A DNA stretch of 64,000 nt. It comes from Malachius bipustulatus. Taxonomy: Eukaryota; Arthropoda; Insecta; Coleoptera; Melyridae. Positions 1-10,296 of this stretch are shown here, piece by piece. Within the stretch, counting starts at the first letter, position 1. The number at the start of each line of letters is the position of its first letter. Both the position numbers and the translations under genes were made by a program. Where the stretch lies: positions 46,985,341-47,049,340 of the forward strand of contig OU342632.1 in the NCBI GenBank assembly GCA_910589415.1, written 5' to 3'. Under the pieces are notes generated by a model. It was given only the letters and a program-made list of their open reading frames with translations, was not told where the DNA came from and did not search any database.

Positions 1-1561
1 AGCCTGTGACGTCAGTCAGGTGATATCTCTACATGCGACTTATTGCCAGTAGTAACGACGTAAAAGTATTTTTTAGTAGCTTATTTCAATGTTTGAAGAT
101 TTTAATTAGTTTGACTTTAGTATCTGCATGTCTGGTAGCAAAAATGGTTTATTTTGCGTTAAGTGGGGTTGTGAGAATAACGTAAGAAAAACGAAAGGCA
201 AAGAGATATCTTAATTTGCTAGCATAGGCAAAGGCAATTATGTATAAATGACTTGTATCTTATAACAGTAAGCAGCAGCAGCACTTTTCATTATACTCCA
301 CAATTGACTTCCACCTTCAAATATTTTCAATTCTTCCGTTAGCGCTTGGATTACAATCACCACAAAGACGTCATGCGCAGCGCGGACTGACCTTATGTAC
401 TTAGTTGTATTTGAATAAATCGACATCCACATCATTATTAGTTTAGGTACTTTAACATGAAATGACGAAATGAGTTACAGAAAGTAATAAACGTCAATAC
501 CTTAAAACAGAAGTGTTTAAACTAAACTATACTTCCCTCCTAATCAGCACTCATGCTCACGACAAAAGTGAGGTCTGTTGGGGTGCGTTCATAAGGTCGC
601 ACAGTGTCACGCCGCGTCCTAGCTGCATCCGGGGACTGCGTTGCGTGCGTTGCGTGCGTGCGTTGCGGGGAACGATTAAAATAAAACACATGCAAAGCAA
701 TGGGAGTGTCCTCAGTAGACGCGTTTGCCCGCAAAGTCGTACGATAAAACGACACCGCAACGCACGCATTGTTTTAAATTGAAATATTTAGTTTTTTCAT
801 CTGTCAAAATCTTGCGATTTTTGCGGCGGGCAGGAAATTTTTTTTAATTTCGATTGCCTTCGTGCCAAAGCGAAACATTTTGTGCAATAAGAGAAATCTA
901 TTTTACAAGAACAAGAGTCAAGGTACACTGGGAATGTGAAAATGTCTCGAATTTAGGCTTTTAAAGTAAGTATGAGGTCTATTAACTTCTATTGTAGACC
1001 TTTTTATATTTAACCTACCTGCTATTTATCTATCTATCAAATCTATAACTATTTCTATAGATTACTTGCGTCTTATTGTTTCTTTCTCTTAAGTAACATG
1101 TTTCTTTCTGTGATTTTTAAGTCTTTCAAGCTCCAACAACCTACTGGTTTCCAAATTAAAACGTATTTCATCTGAAGCTGCACCAGAAATAGTTGGATTG
1201 GAAACCATTTTCTCGCCCGCACCGCACGCATTCAGTTAGGACACACTCAAAATTCCCCGTGCGATTTTGCGTTGCGTGCGTTCCCCGCATCGCACGCAAC
1301 GCATTACCCGGATGCAGCTAGGACACGGCGTCACACTGGCGTCACAGTATCGCGCAAAACCGTTCATAAAATCAACTGGGTGTTTGCTCGCTCTGTAAAC
1401 TGTCGTTCAAAAATTACGCCAATACGATCACTCGAGCGCTCCAGAATCGCCGTTTCCCACACACCGGCGATAAACGCTCGACATGCACATTGGGAACTAT
1501 CGTAATATAATCGAATCGTAATCGTAAAGAAATCGTAAAATACTCAGGTCAAGTGAAGTGA
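1..1561. other. non-coding flank with an inverted-repeat element
   Basis: I see no convincing gene here. The open frames at 513-782 and 1272-1505 lie in GC-rich repeat arms (GCGTTGCGTGCG runs) and look like chance. The first 90 bases (AGCCTGTGACGTCAG and on) resemble 33650-33740, so they are probably the edge of a dispersed repeat. The last four bases before the LTR, GTGA, are the left target duplication of the retrotransposon. Confidence 0.5.
603..1337. repeat. inverted-repeat (MITE-like) element with GC-rich arms
   Basis: The arm at about 603-650 (core GTCCTAGCTGCATCCGGG followed by GCGTTGCGTGCG) returns inverted at about 1290-1337 with few mismatches. The roughly 640 bases between are AT-rich and non-coding. 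A GGGTGCGTTCATAA motif just outside the left arm resembles the ends of the elements at 14695 and 16505. I could not define exact termini or a target duplication. Confidence 0.45.
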
Positions 1562-3275
1562 TGTAACGTGAATACGTCACCTGTTGTCCTCCTTGCAAAG
1601 CTCCCCTCGTTTTAAAGAGAATTGTAAAATTACAGTTCCCTACAACTCTCTACAATATAGATCGCATCTTTGAACTGACTACCCACACCGTATTCCGGCG
1701 CTGGTACTGTCTGGATAATTCACTACTAGATGGCATTGCACGTTTCGTTTCACTTCGATTTTGAGTTCCTTTCAGGAACCAAATAAGTTGTCGGCTGTCA
1801 ATCAGATTCCAGTATCTGACAAGTGACATTTCTACTTTCACGAATCTGAAAGCGGAAACAGATCCCGTCCCCTCGGAACTGAAAGCATTTCCTTTCTGCC
1901 TGTCGACCAGGAAAGATTATTCTCTTAACCGTTCCCGTACGAAGCCTGTTGTTCAGGGTAAGTCGCCATTACGGATATTCTAGAAATGAGTTTTAATTCG
2001 ATTATTACTTATTTTTAGCTTCTGGGATTTCCTTCATTCTTCTGGGATTTCCTTCATTCTTCTGGGATTTTATCTAAACTTTACCTGGTACCTTTCTCTT
2101 ACCTTTATCTTTGGTAAATACCTTGTCTTCTCCGGTATTTACTAATTATCTGGATTAATTGCCTATTGCGACCGAGGAAGCCATCTTGAACTAAGAAACA
2201 AAGGGAGCATGGCCCATTTTTATTCTCCAACTATCTAATTCATCCTTCCACCGTTTTCATTCATCCAAGGTGAAATAAATCAACATTTCGAAGATCTCCA
2301 ATAACAACAGAACATTTTCCCGGTGCTAGTGCTGTTTACGACCTTTCAACCCCAGGAGCCTCGTCAGGGCGCGGTCCCTACACCTGCTGGTTTTCTTCTG
2401 GAGATTTCAATGCCTGACTAAGCACCACACCTAGTAAAGTCCAGGAGTTATTAATATCCTTTTTACTGTCAAAATAAAGACAGTTTTTACCTCAATCAGC
2501 TTCATCCCGGAAACTGTAAGTGTTGTCTTTTATTTTATTTCACCGATCATGACGAAGAAGGACTAGAAGATCAGTGCTAACTTAGTAAATTAATTAATTA
2601 TCACTCACGAACTTTATCTTTCCCGATATAAATGATATCGGAAGTATCTTATTCTTTTGTACACAGCTGTACAAGATAAAGGATCCTTTATTTTCAAACA
2701 AACTGATTGTTTAAACATATTTATATCAGATTTAAAGCTTTTAAAATAAGACAGGATAATTATTTGATTTTAATTAAACAGGAAATGTAAACCATAATTT
2801 GCTCATTAAACATCTGTCCATTTTAACTTATTCTTTGAAAATCACATTAACATCTTTATAACCCTAAATCTACTTTTTATTAGTTCTTCATAGAGTTTAG
2901 GTAGCACAATAAAAATAAGAACTCGAGCAAATCGAGTTAATAAGAACTGAAGAACTCTTTGGCATCCCTAATCTACCTTAGATACCTATATATAGGGTGT
3001 ACCTTTTTAAATAATTAAAGCAGCAGAATAACTAGCACTCTGATAGTATTTGATTCAGTTTTCAAGTTATTCAACATCATTACCTTCAGAGAAATTTGTC
3101 GTGAAAGTTTCTTTTGCAGTATTATCGTTTTGCCGAAACAACATTTTGCCCTTCGCTTGCACTGCAAGCTCTCGTTACTGCTACTTTCGACATTCCCTGA
3201 TTTTATAATTTTGTTTTGCTCACGCAGCTAAACTTTTATTTGCTGGCGCTGAGATCAAAACGCGAATAAGCTGCA
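1562..3275 (+). repeat. 5' LTR
   Basis: The LTR is 1714 bp, begins TGTAACGTGAATACGTCACC and ends AAGCTGCA. It matches 12565-14278 at a constant offset of 11003. It contains a 20-bp tandem repeat (CTTCTGGGATTTCCTTCATT units, about 2030-2072), an AATAAA at about 2474, a TATATATA at 2987-2994 and a short intron-like segment (1958-2018). Which of the TATA-like boxes drives transcription cannot be decided from sequence. The 63-residue minus-strand frame inside it is repeated in both LTRs and is not a credible gene. Confidence 0.95.
1958..2018 (+). other. putative 61-nt intron inside the LTR
   Basis: A consensus donor (CAGG, then GTAAGT at 1958) and an acceptor after a T-rich run (TTATTTTTAG ending at 2018) are 61 nt apart, a common insect intron size. 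The same segment is in the 3' LTR at 12961-13021. A second donor-like GTAAGTG lies at 2516. If used, these would shape the leader or feed the acceptor before the third ORF. This is pattern-based only. Confidence 0.35.
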
Positions 3276-3277
3276 AT

Positions 3278-3308
3278 TGGCATTTCCCCGGCGGGAATCG
3301 AATACACC
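3278..3308 (+). other. primer-binding site
   Basis: Two bases after the left LTR comes TGGCATTTCCCCGGCGGGAA, continuing TCGAATACACC. The TGG start complements a tRNA CCA end and GGGAATCGAA complements a T-arm (TTCGATTCCC), as in LTR-element primer sites. The spacing between the two is slightly longer than in a standard tRNA, so I do not assign the tRNA. Confidence 0.6.
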
Positions 3309-4394
3309 CACAAACTTTGGATTAGAAACTACCTTAATTAAATAAAAGCACTTGATCTCTTCCTAGTTCCCATTATAAATGGAAAATTGATATTAACGTC
3401 ATAAATTATTTTGTTCAGATGTATCGTACAGTTATCTTAATTTTTTTGATGCATGATTAATAGCTGCATGAAAACTTGCATGTTAGTCTAAGAATGTCTT
3501 AGTTAGTTATTGTGTTTTTTTACTGCTGGTGAATAATAGTGTCGTGACGCGAAAATACCTTATCTTCTTACCGCTACACTGCCGCTAAAGGGTAACCTTG
3601 CAAAAGGAGCTTTACGGAGTGGTTGTTAATACCGTCGCGAAGGTCTCGAGTAAGCTTTGAAAGAAGTTTGACTCCGTGCAAAGAGGATACTCTTAAGAGA
3701 GCTCTGCGATCAAACTGTCTTTGAAAGTTACATCCAAACATTTCCTTCATTAACATTATCCCATACCTTCGCTCATGAATTTTAGGTTAAATTCGAAATA
3801 TCTGAATTATCGATCAGCTGTTCCAACTGGTGTCCCTCAGTCATTGTCATACGCTGACAGACTGCTAAAGCAACGACAATTCTTTACGTCTAACGTAGAA
3901 AGTGAATTCTTTACGTGTAAAGATACGTCATGGTGACATGCACTTCTTCCGATCCCTACCTTACCGACTCTAGAGAATATCTGTACTTACCGACATACCT
4001 ATGCATATTTAAATATTGCCTTATCTTATCTTAGTATCTCTCTAGATTACCTTTATCTCTCTCTCTACTAAGAAATTATATCTTATATCGGTATTTTAGT
4101 TTTTTTGAATTACCGTGACCTATTTTTCGTTTTAAAACGAAGGGAATTCTTTTGAATTTAAATCTCTCTCTCTCTCACTTGTACTGGTGACGTGACGTCA
4201 CAGCCAAGTCAAGTAGGCCAGGTTTATTCTTTCTTTATATAGGCCAGGTTCATTCTTTCCTTATTTAGGCCAGGTACACTAGGTGCTACGTTGCCTACCT
4301 GTGCTGATAATACTACTGTCTTCTCTCAAGAATAAAATAAAAAATTTTATTCTTATCTATCTATATTATATTATAGTACTTACATTTTTCTAAA
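3309..4394 (+). other. retrotransposon 5' leader
   Basis: About 1.1 kb lie between the primer site and the gag start, with no open frame worth calling. At about 4215-4275 three near-identical copies of a 26-29 bp unit (TAGGCCAGGTT, then ATTCTTTC and TTAT) stand in tandem, just upstream of gag. They could be a packaging or leader structure, but nothing shows this directly. Confidence 0.55.
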
Positions 4395-5786
4395 ATGAAC
4401 CCCGCTTCAGCCCTGCTCAGCGATGAGCTTACCTATGAGATTGCGTTGAGGAACCAAACACCTCAAAGTACGCAAGACAAGCGAAGGAAACAATTCCGAG
4501 CGCTTATTAATAGGGAAGATTCTACGGTAGCGTTAGAGTCACCCTACGATTTTGATAAGGATCTTTCTGAAATCAAAGCAACTTTGCTAGATTTAAAGAA
4601 AAAGATTCCTGAAGCTTCTGGATTGTTCACTGATCTTGCAAGCAGACGTATCCCTTTTCGAGTGGATCATGTTATCGCTCGAATAAACAGATTAAATGTT
4701 GAAGCTGATGCTTCTAAGAAATTTCATAGAGATGAGGCTTATGGAGAAGCACTCCAGTTGGAGGGAGAATGGCTTCTGAAGTTGGATGAGAATGAACCAG
4801 TCGTTCCTCCTGTTTCTGATATCTCGCAATCATCTACCTCAACAGCTAGTACCAAATACAGTGTCCCTGTACATAAGTGGAACCTAAGGTTTTCAGGCTC
4901 TAGTAAAGACAACCTGATTTATTTCCTAGAAAGGGTTCGAGAATTGCAAATCTCGCGGAATGTTTCCGATGAGAGTCTTTTTACTTCAGCAGTTGACTTA
5001 TTTGAGGATAAGGCCCTCACCTGGTATCGCAGTGTTGCCGGTTCATTAAAATCTTGGCAGGAAATTAAGTTAAAGTTGAAGGAAACTTTCTTACCCCTAT
5101 CTTACGATGATGATCTTCTCAATGAGATAAATCATCGCACTCAAGGAGAAGAGGAGCTAGTAGCCCTGTATGTAGCCTCCATGAAAGAACTTTTCAAAAG
5201 ACTTTCAATTATTCCCTCAGAGGAGGAACAGTTTAAGATCATAAAGCGGAATCTACACCCCTACTTCTTGAACCATTTGGCTCTGGTTGAAGTGTCAACT
5301 GCCAATGAGATTATCTCTATATGCAAGAAGCTAGAAGACAATAGGGCCATGATTTCTAAATATCGACCCCCTCCCTCAAAGAAGGTGCATAGTCTCCTTA
5401 GTTCAGACCTGGCATGTCCAGATGAGGCCATTCTAACATCGGCAAAACATTCCTTTGTCCCTTCAAGGTCAACTTCTCGTCTTTCAGGAAAACGTGATGC
5501 AGGTCACGACCAAGCTTCTTTACCTTTCTGTTGGAATTGTTCTAACCAGGGTCATCTCTACCCAAAATGTCGAAAACCCAGAACTATTTTCTGCTATGGT
5601 TGTGGAAAGAAAGATGTTTTTAAACCAAAATGTCCCTCTTGCTCACCGAACTATTCTCGCCCAAAAAACGAGAAGACTGCGCGTCAGGGTGCAACGCAGC
5701 AGGAGTCAAGACACCCAAAAGTATCTCTCCCTTCGAAGAGGCCCGTGGATACAAACCACGCAAGCCCCTCCGAAGACCAAAAGTGA
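4395..5786 (+). CDS. gag: retrotransposon Gag with two Cys-rich knuckles
   Basis: This 463-residue frame encodes the structural Gag protein that assembles particles and binds element RNA. The middle (about residues 150-320) has the Trp-rich helical pattern of Ty3-type retrotransposon Gag (WNLRFSG, ALTWYRS, SWQEIK, FLPLSYDD). A CCHC zinc knuckle starts at residue 379 (CWNC...GHLYPKC). A second Cys cluster at 400-416 (CYGC...CPSC) has a Cys where His is usual. A basic, Ser-rich tail follows. The ATG at 4395 is the first in the frame and follows the long leader. Its 3' end overlaps pol, which lies in the -1 frame, with the shift signal at 5663. No stop or frameshift breaks it. Confidence 0.9.
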   Translation: MNPASALLSDELTYEIALRNQTPQSTQDKRRKQFRALINREDSTVALESPYDFDKDLSEIKATLLDLKKKIPEASGLFTDLASRRIPFRVDHVIARINRLNVEADASKKFHRDEAYGEALQLEGEWLLKLDENEPVVPPVSDISQSSTSTASTKYSVPVHKWNLRFSGSSKDNLIYFLERVRELQISRNVSDESLFTSAVDLFEDKALTWYRSVAGSLKSWQEIKLKLKETFLPLSYDDDLLNEINHRTQGEEELVALYVASMKELFKRLSIIPSEEEQFKIIKRNLHPYFLNHLALVEVSTANEIISICKKLEDNRAMISKYRPPPSKKVHSLLSSDLACPDEAILTSAKHSFVPSRSTSRLSGKRDAGHDQASLPFCWNCSNQGHLYPKCRKPRTIFCYGCGKKDVFKPKCPSCSPNYSRPKNEKTARQGATQQESRHPKVSLPSKRPVDTNHASPSEDQK

Positions 5787-8700
5787 ATATATTTACGACT
5801 GCGGACCTCCACCATCAAAGGAATATGTGGAAGGTCTGGTTAAATAGAGTCTCTGATTTCTATCGGACTCCAATTGTAATCCCTAAAAATAAACCTAGTA
5901 GGTCTACGACCCCTGAAATGATACCCCCAATCGTGTCTCAAATTCTACAACCCGATCCAGTAGATAACCGTCCCTATATCTCGGTGGATATGCAAGGAAA
6001 GCGTTTCACTGCTCTTTTTGACACTGGAGCAAATATTTCGGTTTGTGATGTTGAAGTCATAAAAGAAATTTTCGGCAGAACCCATGATTCCTCTGGAAAT
6101 TCAGATCTCTTATGTTCCCTTCGAAATGCAGATGGTTCACCATTACCTGTTACTTCAATCTTGGACCTTACCTTAACTATTGATGACGTCACTAAAGTTG
6201 TTCGTTTTCATGTTGTACCTTCTATCTTGCCCGAGATTATCTTAGGTATGAACGTGGCCATAGCTTTCAATATCTCTATTGATTTTTCCAGAGATTCATT
6301 TGAGGTTAGAGACCGAGTGGATCCTCCCTCTTGTTTTGATGAACCCCAGGTTAGCACCATAAGTAGAATCCATGATTTTTCTACTCTTCCTCCTGAAGAT
6401 GTCGTGAAATTGAACCCAATTATCGAAAAATTTCAAATTTTATCTCCTATCGATGTGCTGCCAGAAACTTCTGTTCTCTGTCATTCTATAGAGACCCCGA
6501 ATGCCAAACCTTTTCGGCAAAGGCAGTATCCCTTGTCTCCGGCAGTTCAAAAATTCCTAAATGAGGAAATTGATAAGCTTTTGAAACTTAACATCATAGA
6601 GAAAAGTAATTCCCCCTGGTGTTCGCCAGTCCTTTTAGTGAAGAAAAAGGATAATACCTATCGCATGTGCTTTGATGGGAGAAAACTAAACGAAATCACC
6701 ACCCATGATGCATACCCTCTACCTAGGATTGATTCCATTCTCTGTAAACTGCGAGACGCTAATTTTCTTTCCTCTATAGACTTAAAGCAAGCCTTTTTCC
6801 AGGTACCTCTAGACGCTGATTCACGTCCAAAGACAGCTTTTATAGTACCCGGAAGGGGTTTATACCAGTTCCGGCGTATGCCTTTTGGTTTGCGGAACAG
6901 CGCGCAAACGCAACAACGTCTCATGGACAGGATCATTGGACCTGACCTCGAGCCGTTCGTTTTTGTTTATCTGGATGACATAATTGTTGTCACTCATACC
7001 TTTGAGAAACATCTTGTAGTTCTAAACGAAGTCTATGAAAGGTTACGTAAGGCCAACCTCACTGTGAATTTTAAGAAGTGTCAATTTTGTCGTGACTCTC
7101 TTTCTTTCCTTGGATTTATTGTAGACAAACAAGGTCTCCGTGTTTGTGAAGACAAAGTAAAGTCAATCACAGAAGCTCCCATTCCTCGCAACACCACAGG
7201 TGTCAGGCACATTCTAGGCATTTTGCAATACTATCGTAGATTCGTCAAAGACTTTTCCACTATTAGTGCCCCTATCTCTGCACTTTTGCACAATAGAAAG
7301 AAGGGACAGTCTATTACTTGGACTTCAGAAGCTGACCAAGCCTTTAAACTTCTTAAAGAACGCCTAACATCGGCTCCTGTCTTGGCTAGCCCTGATTTTT
7401 CCAAGCCTTTCTGCATACAAACTGATGCGAGTGACTATGGAATCGGCGCAGTTCTGTATCAAGAAGACGAAGGTTTCGAACACCCAATAGCCTACGCTAG
7501 TCGCACTCTCTCTAAGGCAGAGAGGAAATACTATGCTACCGAAAAAGAATGTCTCGGAGTCCTTTTCGGCATAGAGCATTTTCGTCCCTATGTTGAAGGC
7601 ACCAAATTCACGGTCTATACCGACCATGCCTCTCTTCTCTGGCTTAAAAATTTTAAGGAGCCCACAGGTCGTTTAGCTAGGTGGTGTGTACGACTTAGCC
7701 AGTTCAATTACGAGATGAAACATCGCAAGGGATCTTGTAATGTTCCAGCAGATTTCCTTTCTCGAAATATCTCTCTCTTAACCGCGAATGATCTTACACC
7801 AGATGAGTGGTATAGGAAAATGGTGGAAAACGTCACGGGAAATCCAGATAGTTACCCAAATTTCACGGTTGAAAACGGTCTTCTTCTCAAACATCTGAAG
7901 CCGAACCATTCCTTATCGTCAAATCTTTCCAATTGGAAAATAGTCATACCTACACCAAATAGGGACGATGTTGTTGCGTCTTTTCATAATCCCCCTACTT
8001 CGGCCCATTTCGGCGTAAGAAAAACCAAGGCACGAATATCGGAATTCTACTATTGGCCCAAAATGGACCTAACGGTGAAGAGGTTCATACGAAATTGTCA
8101 GGTTTGCGGTGCTCACAAATCGACTAATGTCGCTCGTGCTGGTTTAATGGGTGGTTACAAAAGCATAAGCTTTCCTTTTCAATTTATCTCCATAGACTTT
8201 ATGGGCCCCTTTCCTAGGTCGAAGGCCAGGAATACACAACTTCTCGTAGTCACAGATTGGTTCTCCAAATTCGTGCTGGTAAAGCCCATGCCGAACGCAA
8301 CCGCAGCTGCAGTTGTAAAATATCTCGAAAATCAAGTTTTCTTGATCTTTGGTGTCCCTCAAATTGTTCTCTGCGATAACGCTCAGATTTTTAAGAGTAC
8401 TCAGTTCACCAAGTTATTGGAAGAGTACCAAGTTAATTTGTGGTATAGTGCTAGACACTTGTCACAAGTCAACCCTACCGAGAGGACCAATCGAACTTTG
8501 CTTACCGCTATCTCGTCTTATGTGAAAGATAATCACAAAGACTGGGATAAAAATGTCTACAAGGTGGCCCAGGCAATTAATTTGTCTGAGAACGAAGTCA
8601 CCAAACATTTTCCTGCTTTTCTTGTTTTCGCTCGAAACATACCTATTGACGGAACCTTTTATGGTCCTGTCGAAAATAACTACCTTGCCCTACCAGAAGA

Positions 8701-9055
8701 TCTTTCTTATGTGCATAGGGAAAATGATATCTCCAGATTACCTCCTATCTTTGAAGATGTCAGAGTCAAATTAAAAAAGGCTTATGACGTAAATAAGAAG
8801 TATTATGATCTACGTAAGCGCCCAGATGTTTTCCAGGAAGGAGAGTTAGTATGGAAACATACTTACCCCCTTTCGAACGCTGCAAAGAACTTTGCTGCTA
8901 AACTGGCCCCCAAATTCGTACTTTGCCGAATTTCCAAGGCAATATCTAGATTAGTGTACGAACTACAGGATCAGGAAGGCAACCCGCTAGGTCGCTGGCA
9001 TGTGAAGGACTTAAAGGCGTATGGAGGCAAAGATCCGCCACAAATTAATGAATAG
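5630..9055 (+). CDS. pol: retrotransposon Pol: protease, RT, RNase H, integrase
   Basis: Pol is expressed by -1 frameshifting from gag, probably from 5669; the upstream ATG at 5630 is only the first Met of the open frame. Order by motif: aspartic protease (DTGA, residue about 131 from that Met); reverse transcriptase (LLVKKKDNTYRMCFDGRKLN, then YLDD at about 447); RNase H (TDASDYGIGA, a Glu in ATEKE, YTDHASL); integrase HHCC finger (H-x-H, CQVCGAHK) and DDE core (IDFMGPF, CDNAQIF, NPTERTNR). The C-terminus keeps the fold after the core but lacks a clear GPY/F tripeptide, and there is no chromodomain. Length (about 1140 residues) is normal for a Ty3 Pol. All catalytic residues are present and no break is seen. 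Confidence 0.93.
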   Translation: MSLLLTELFSPKKREDCASGCNAAGVKTPKSISPFEEARGYKPRKPLRRPKVNIFTTADLHHQRNMWKVWLNRVSDFYRTPIVIPKNKPSRSTTPEMIPPIVSQILQPDPVDNRPYISVDMQGKRFTALFDTGANISVCDVEVIKEIFGRTHDSSGNSDLLCSLRNADGSPLPVTSILDLTLTIDDVTKVVRFHVVPSILPEIILGMNVAIAFNISIDFSRDSFEVRDRVDPPSCFDEPQVSTISRIHDFSTLPPEDVVKLNPIIEKFQILSPIDVLPETSVLCHSIETPNAKPFRQRQYPLSPAVQKFLNEEIDKLLKLNIIEKSNSPWCSPVLLVKKKDNTYRMCFDGRKLNEITTHDAYPLPRIDSILCKLRDANFLSSIDLKQAFFQVPLDADSRPKTAFIVPGRGLYQFRRMPFGLRNSAQTQQRLMDRIIGPDLEPFVFVYLDDIIVVTHTFEKHLVVLNEVYERLRKANLTVNFKKCQFCRDSLSFLGFIVDKQGLRVCEDKVKSITEAPIPRNTTGVRHILGILQYYRRFVKDFSTISAPISALLHNRKKGQSITWTSEADQAFKLLKERLTSAPVLASPDFSKPFCIQTDASDYGIGAVLYQEDEGFEHPIAYASRTLSKAERKYYATEKECLGVLFGIEHFRPYVEGTKFTVYTDHASLLWLKNFKEPTGRLARWCVRLSQFNYEMKHRKGSCNVPADFLSRNISLLTANDLTPDEWYRKMVENVTGNPDSYPNFTVENGLLLKHLKPNHSLSSNLSNWKIVIPTPNRDDVVASFHNPPTSAHFGVRKTKARISEFYYWPKMDLTVKRFIRNCQVCGAHKSTNVARAGLMGGYKSISFPFQFISIDFMGPFPRSKARNTQLLVVTDWFSKFVLVKPMPNATAAAVVKYLENQVFLIFGVPQIVLCDNAQIFKSTQFTKLLEEYQVNLWYSARHLSQVNPTERTNRTLLTAISSYVKDNHKDWDKNVYKVAQAINLSENEVTKHFPAFLVFARNIPIDGTFYGPVENNYLALPEDLSYVHRENDISRLPPIFEDVRVKLKKAYDVNKKYYDLRKRPDVFQEGELVWKHTYPLSNAAKNFAAKLAPKFVLCRISKAISRLVYELQDQEGNPLGRWHVKDLKAYGGKDPPQINE
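5663..5716 (+). promoter_or_regulatory. -1 ribosomal frameshift signal with predicted pseudoknot
   Basis: The heptamer A-AAA-AAC at 5663-5669 is in the exact X-XXY-YYZ register of the gag frame. Seven nucleotides downstream a 5-bp stem forms (CTGCG 5677-5681 with CGCAG 5695-5699). Its loop holds GGGTG (5687-5691), which pairs with CACCC at 5712-5716, giving a classic H-type pseudoknot. The pol frame is open through this point and gag ends 117 nt later, so this is the expected site of Gag-Pol synthesis. Confidence 0.8.
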
Positions 9056-9550
9056 TTCACTTCCTTCTCTTTCCAGAAATTTTATTTCTACCTAACTTCT
9101 ATCTTCTCTACAGCATATACAAACTCCTGTTTGGAATGAGGTTTGACAATACGTGAATTGAGAATGCTATGTCTCTTGTCGTATCTAGAATGAATGAAGA
9201 ATGTATGCAGAATGAGCACCGTACCTTTCAAGGCATTTCTCAAGGATCTCGAAACTAGCTGTGTGAATGTGAGATCTCAAAGTAAAAATGTTGCTAATTT
9301 TGGGATCGGTATTTGTTATCCTCAGTCTCTTATCTTGTTCTACCGCTCAAATTTTGAGAACCCATAATTTTTCTGGTTATCTAAACTATTACCTCAGGAA
9401 GAAACTATTCATCTATCTTATCTGGCTAACGTTTGCGAGTCTAATGTTATCTCTTAAGTTTTCTTGTGTTCATTGAACCAAAGGAAAACACTATCTTACC
9501 GTCGTATCTACCTTATCTTGTCTTTTACCTTTATCTTATCTACTATCTAT
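9056..9550 (+). other. non-coding stretch after pol
   Basis: There is no supported gene. The two short frames at 9288-9476 and 9466-9702 are low in complexity and overlap repeated RNA hairpins. The strand is pyrimidine-rich with repeated TTATCTTACC-like words that continue to about 10000. Confidence 0.5.
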
Positions 9551-9747
9551 CCACGGGTGCTTTCCCGACAGTTTCCGCCCTGCTACGTGCTAAAGTGAAA
9601 ACTGCTCTGCTTGTCCAATCAGACGACAGCAGATACCTTTTTATCTTACCTACCATCTCTTTAAAGACGGGTGCTTTCCCGACAGTTTCCGCCCTGCCTT
9701 AGGCTAAAGAGAAAACTGCCCTGTTTGTCCAAGCAAAAGACAACAGG
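9551..9747 (+). repeat. tandem hairpin unit, type 1 (two copies)
   Basis: A unit of about 80 nt occurs twice, 114 nt apart (from 9554 and 9668). Each has CGGG...CCCG with a 6-nt loop, then CAGTTT...AAACTG (9569-9574 with 9599-9604; 9683-9688 with 9713-9718), then a third stem around TTGTC...GAC. In copy 2 that third stem is CCTGT...ACAGG (9720-9747). The stems are kept while the loops between CAGTTT and AAACTG differ. Confidence 0.65.
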
Positions 9748-9774
9748 TTATCTTTATCTTACCTTACTTTATCT

Positions 9775-10033
9775 ATTAGTACCATAATGAAATGGTGACT
9801 AATGCTTATCTTGGATATTTCTTTTCGAAGAAGGAAAGAAATGATCTTATCTTATCTTATCTATACCTATTAGTTCCATAACAAAATGGTGACTAATGTT
9901 TATCTTAGATATTCTTTTCAATGAAGAAAAGAAATTATCTTATCTTACCTTAATACCTTTACCTATTAGCATCATAATGAAATGATAGCTAATCATTATC
10001 TTCCCTGCGAATATTTTCCCGGATGGAAAATAT
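9775..10033 (+). repeat. tandem double-hairpin unit, type 2 (three copies, covarying)
   Basis: Three units start at 9775, 9869 and 9965. Each has hairpin A of exactly 29 nt (9775-9803, 9869-9897, 9965-9993), then hairpin B. In A, copy 1 pairs ATTAGT with ACTAAT and ACCAT with ATGGT. Copy 3 pairs ATTAGC with GCTAAT and ATCAT with ATGAT, so two base pairs change on both strands together. Hairpin B changes sequence but stays paired: 9817-9826 with 9833-9842, 9912-9919 with 9926-9933, 10011-10019 with 10025-10033. This is direct evidence for selection on RNA (or cruciform) structure. Confidence 0.8.
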
Positions 10034-10296
10034 AAATCTACGTGAATTCGAGTTCAGAATTTGCAAAGGAGGCTCTAGATACTCAGTGCTGATGTAAAGG
10101 AATCTGAACACTGGTGTCGAAGACCCCTTATCTCCATGATGAAAACGACTTCCCCGTTTTCTTATCTCTCCAAGAGATGGAATTATCTTAATGTGTCTTT
10201 AATATCTTAGTCTGTCCCTTTGTGTCTGGTAATAGTTAGAATGACAATTTTCTAGTATCTCTATTGTCTCATGAGAGAATATAATTATCTTCATTT

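Noticed and set aside
1650..1841. 63-residue minus-strand frame, repeated exactly at 12653-12844
   Set aside because: Its exact repetition only reflects the two LTRs; it is antisense and has no protein features.
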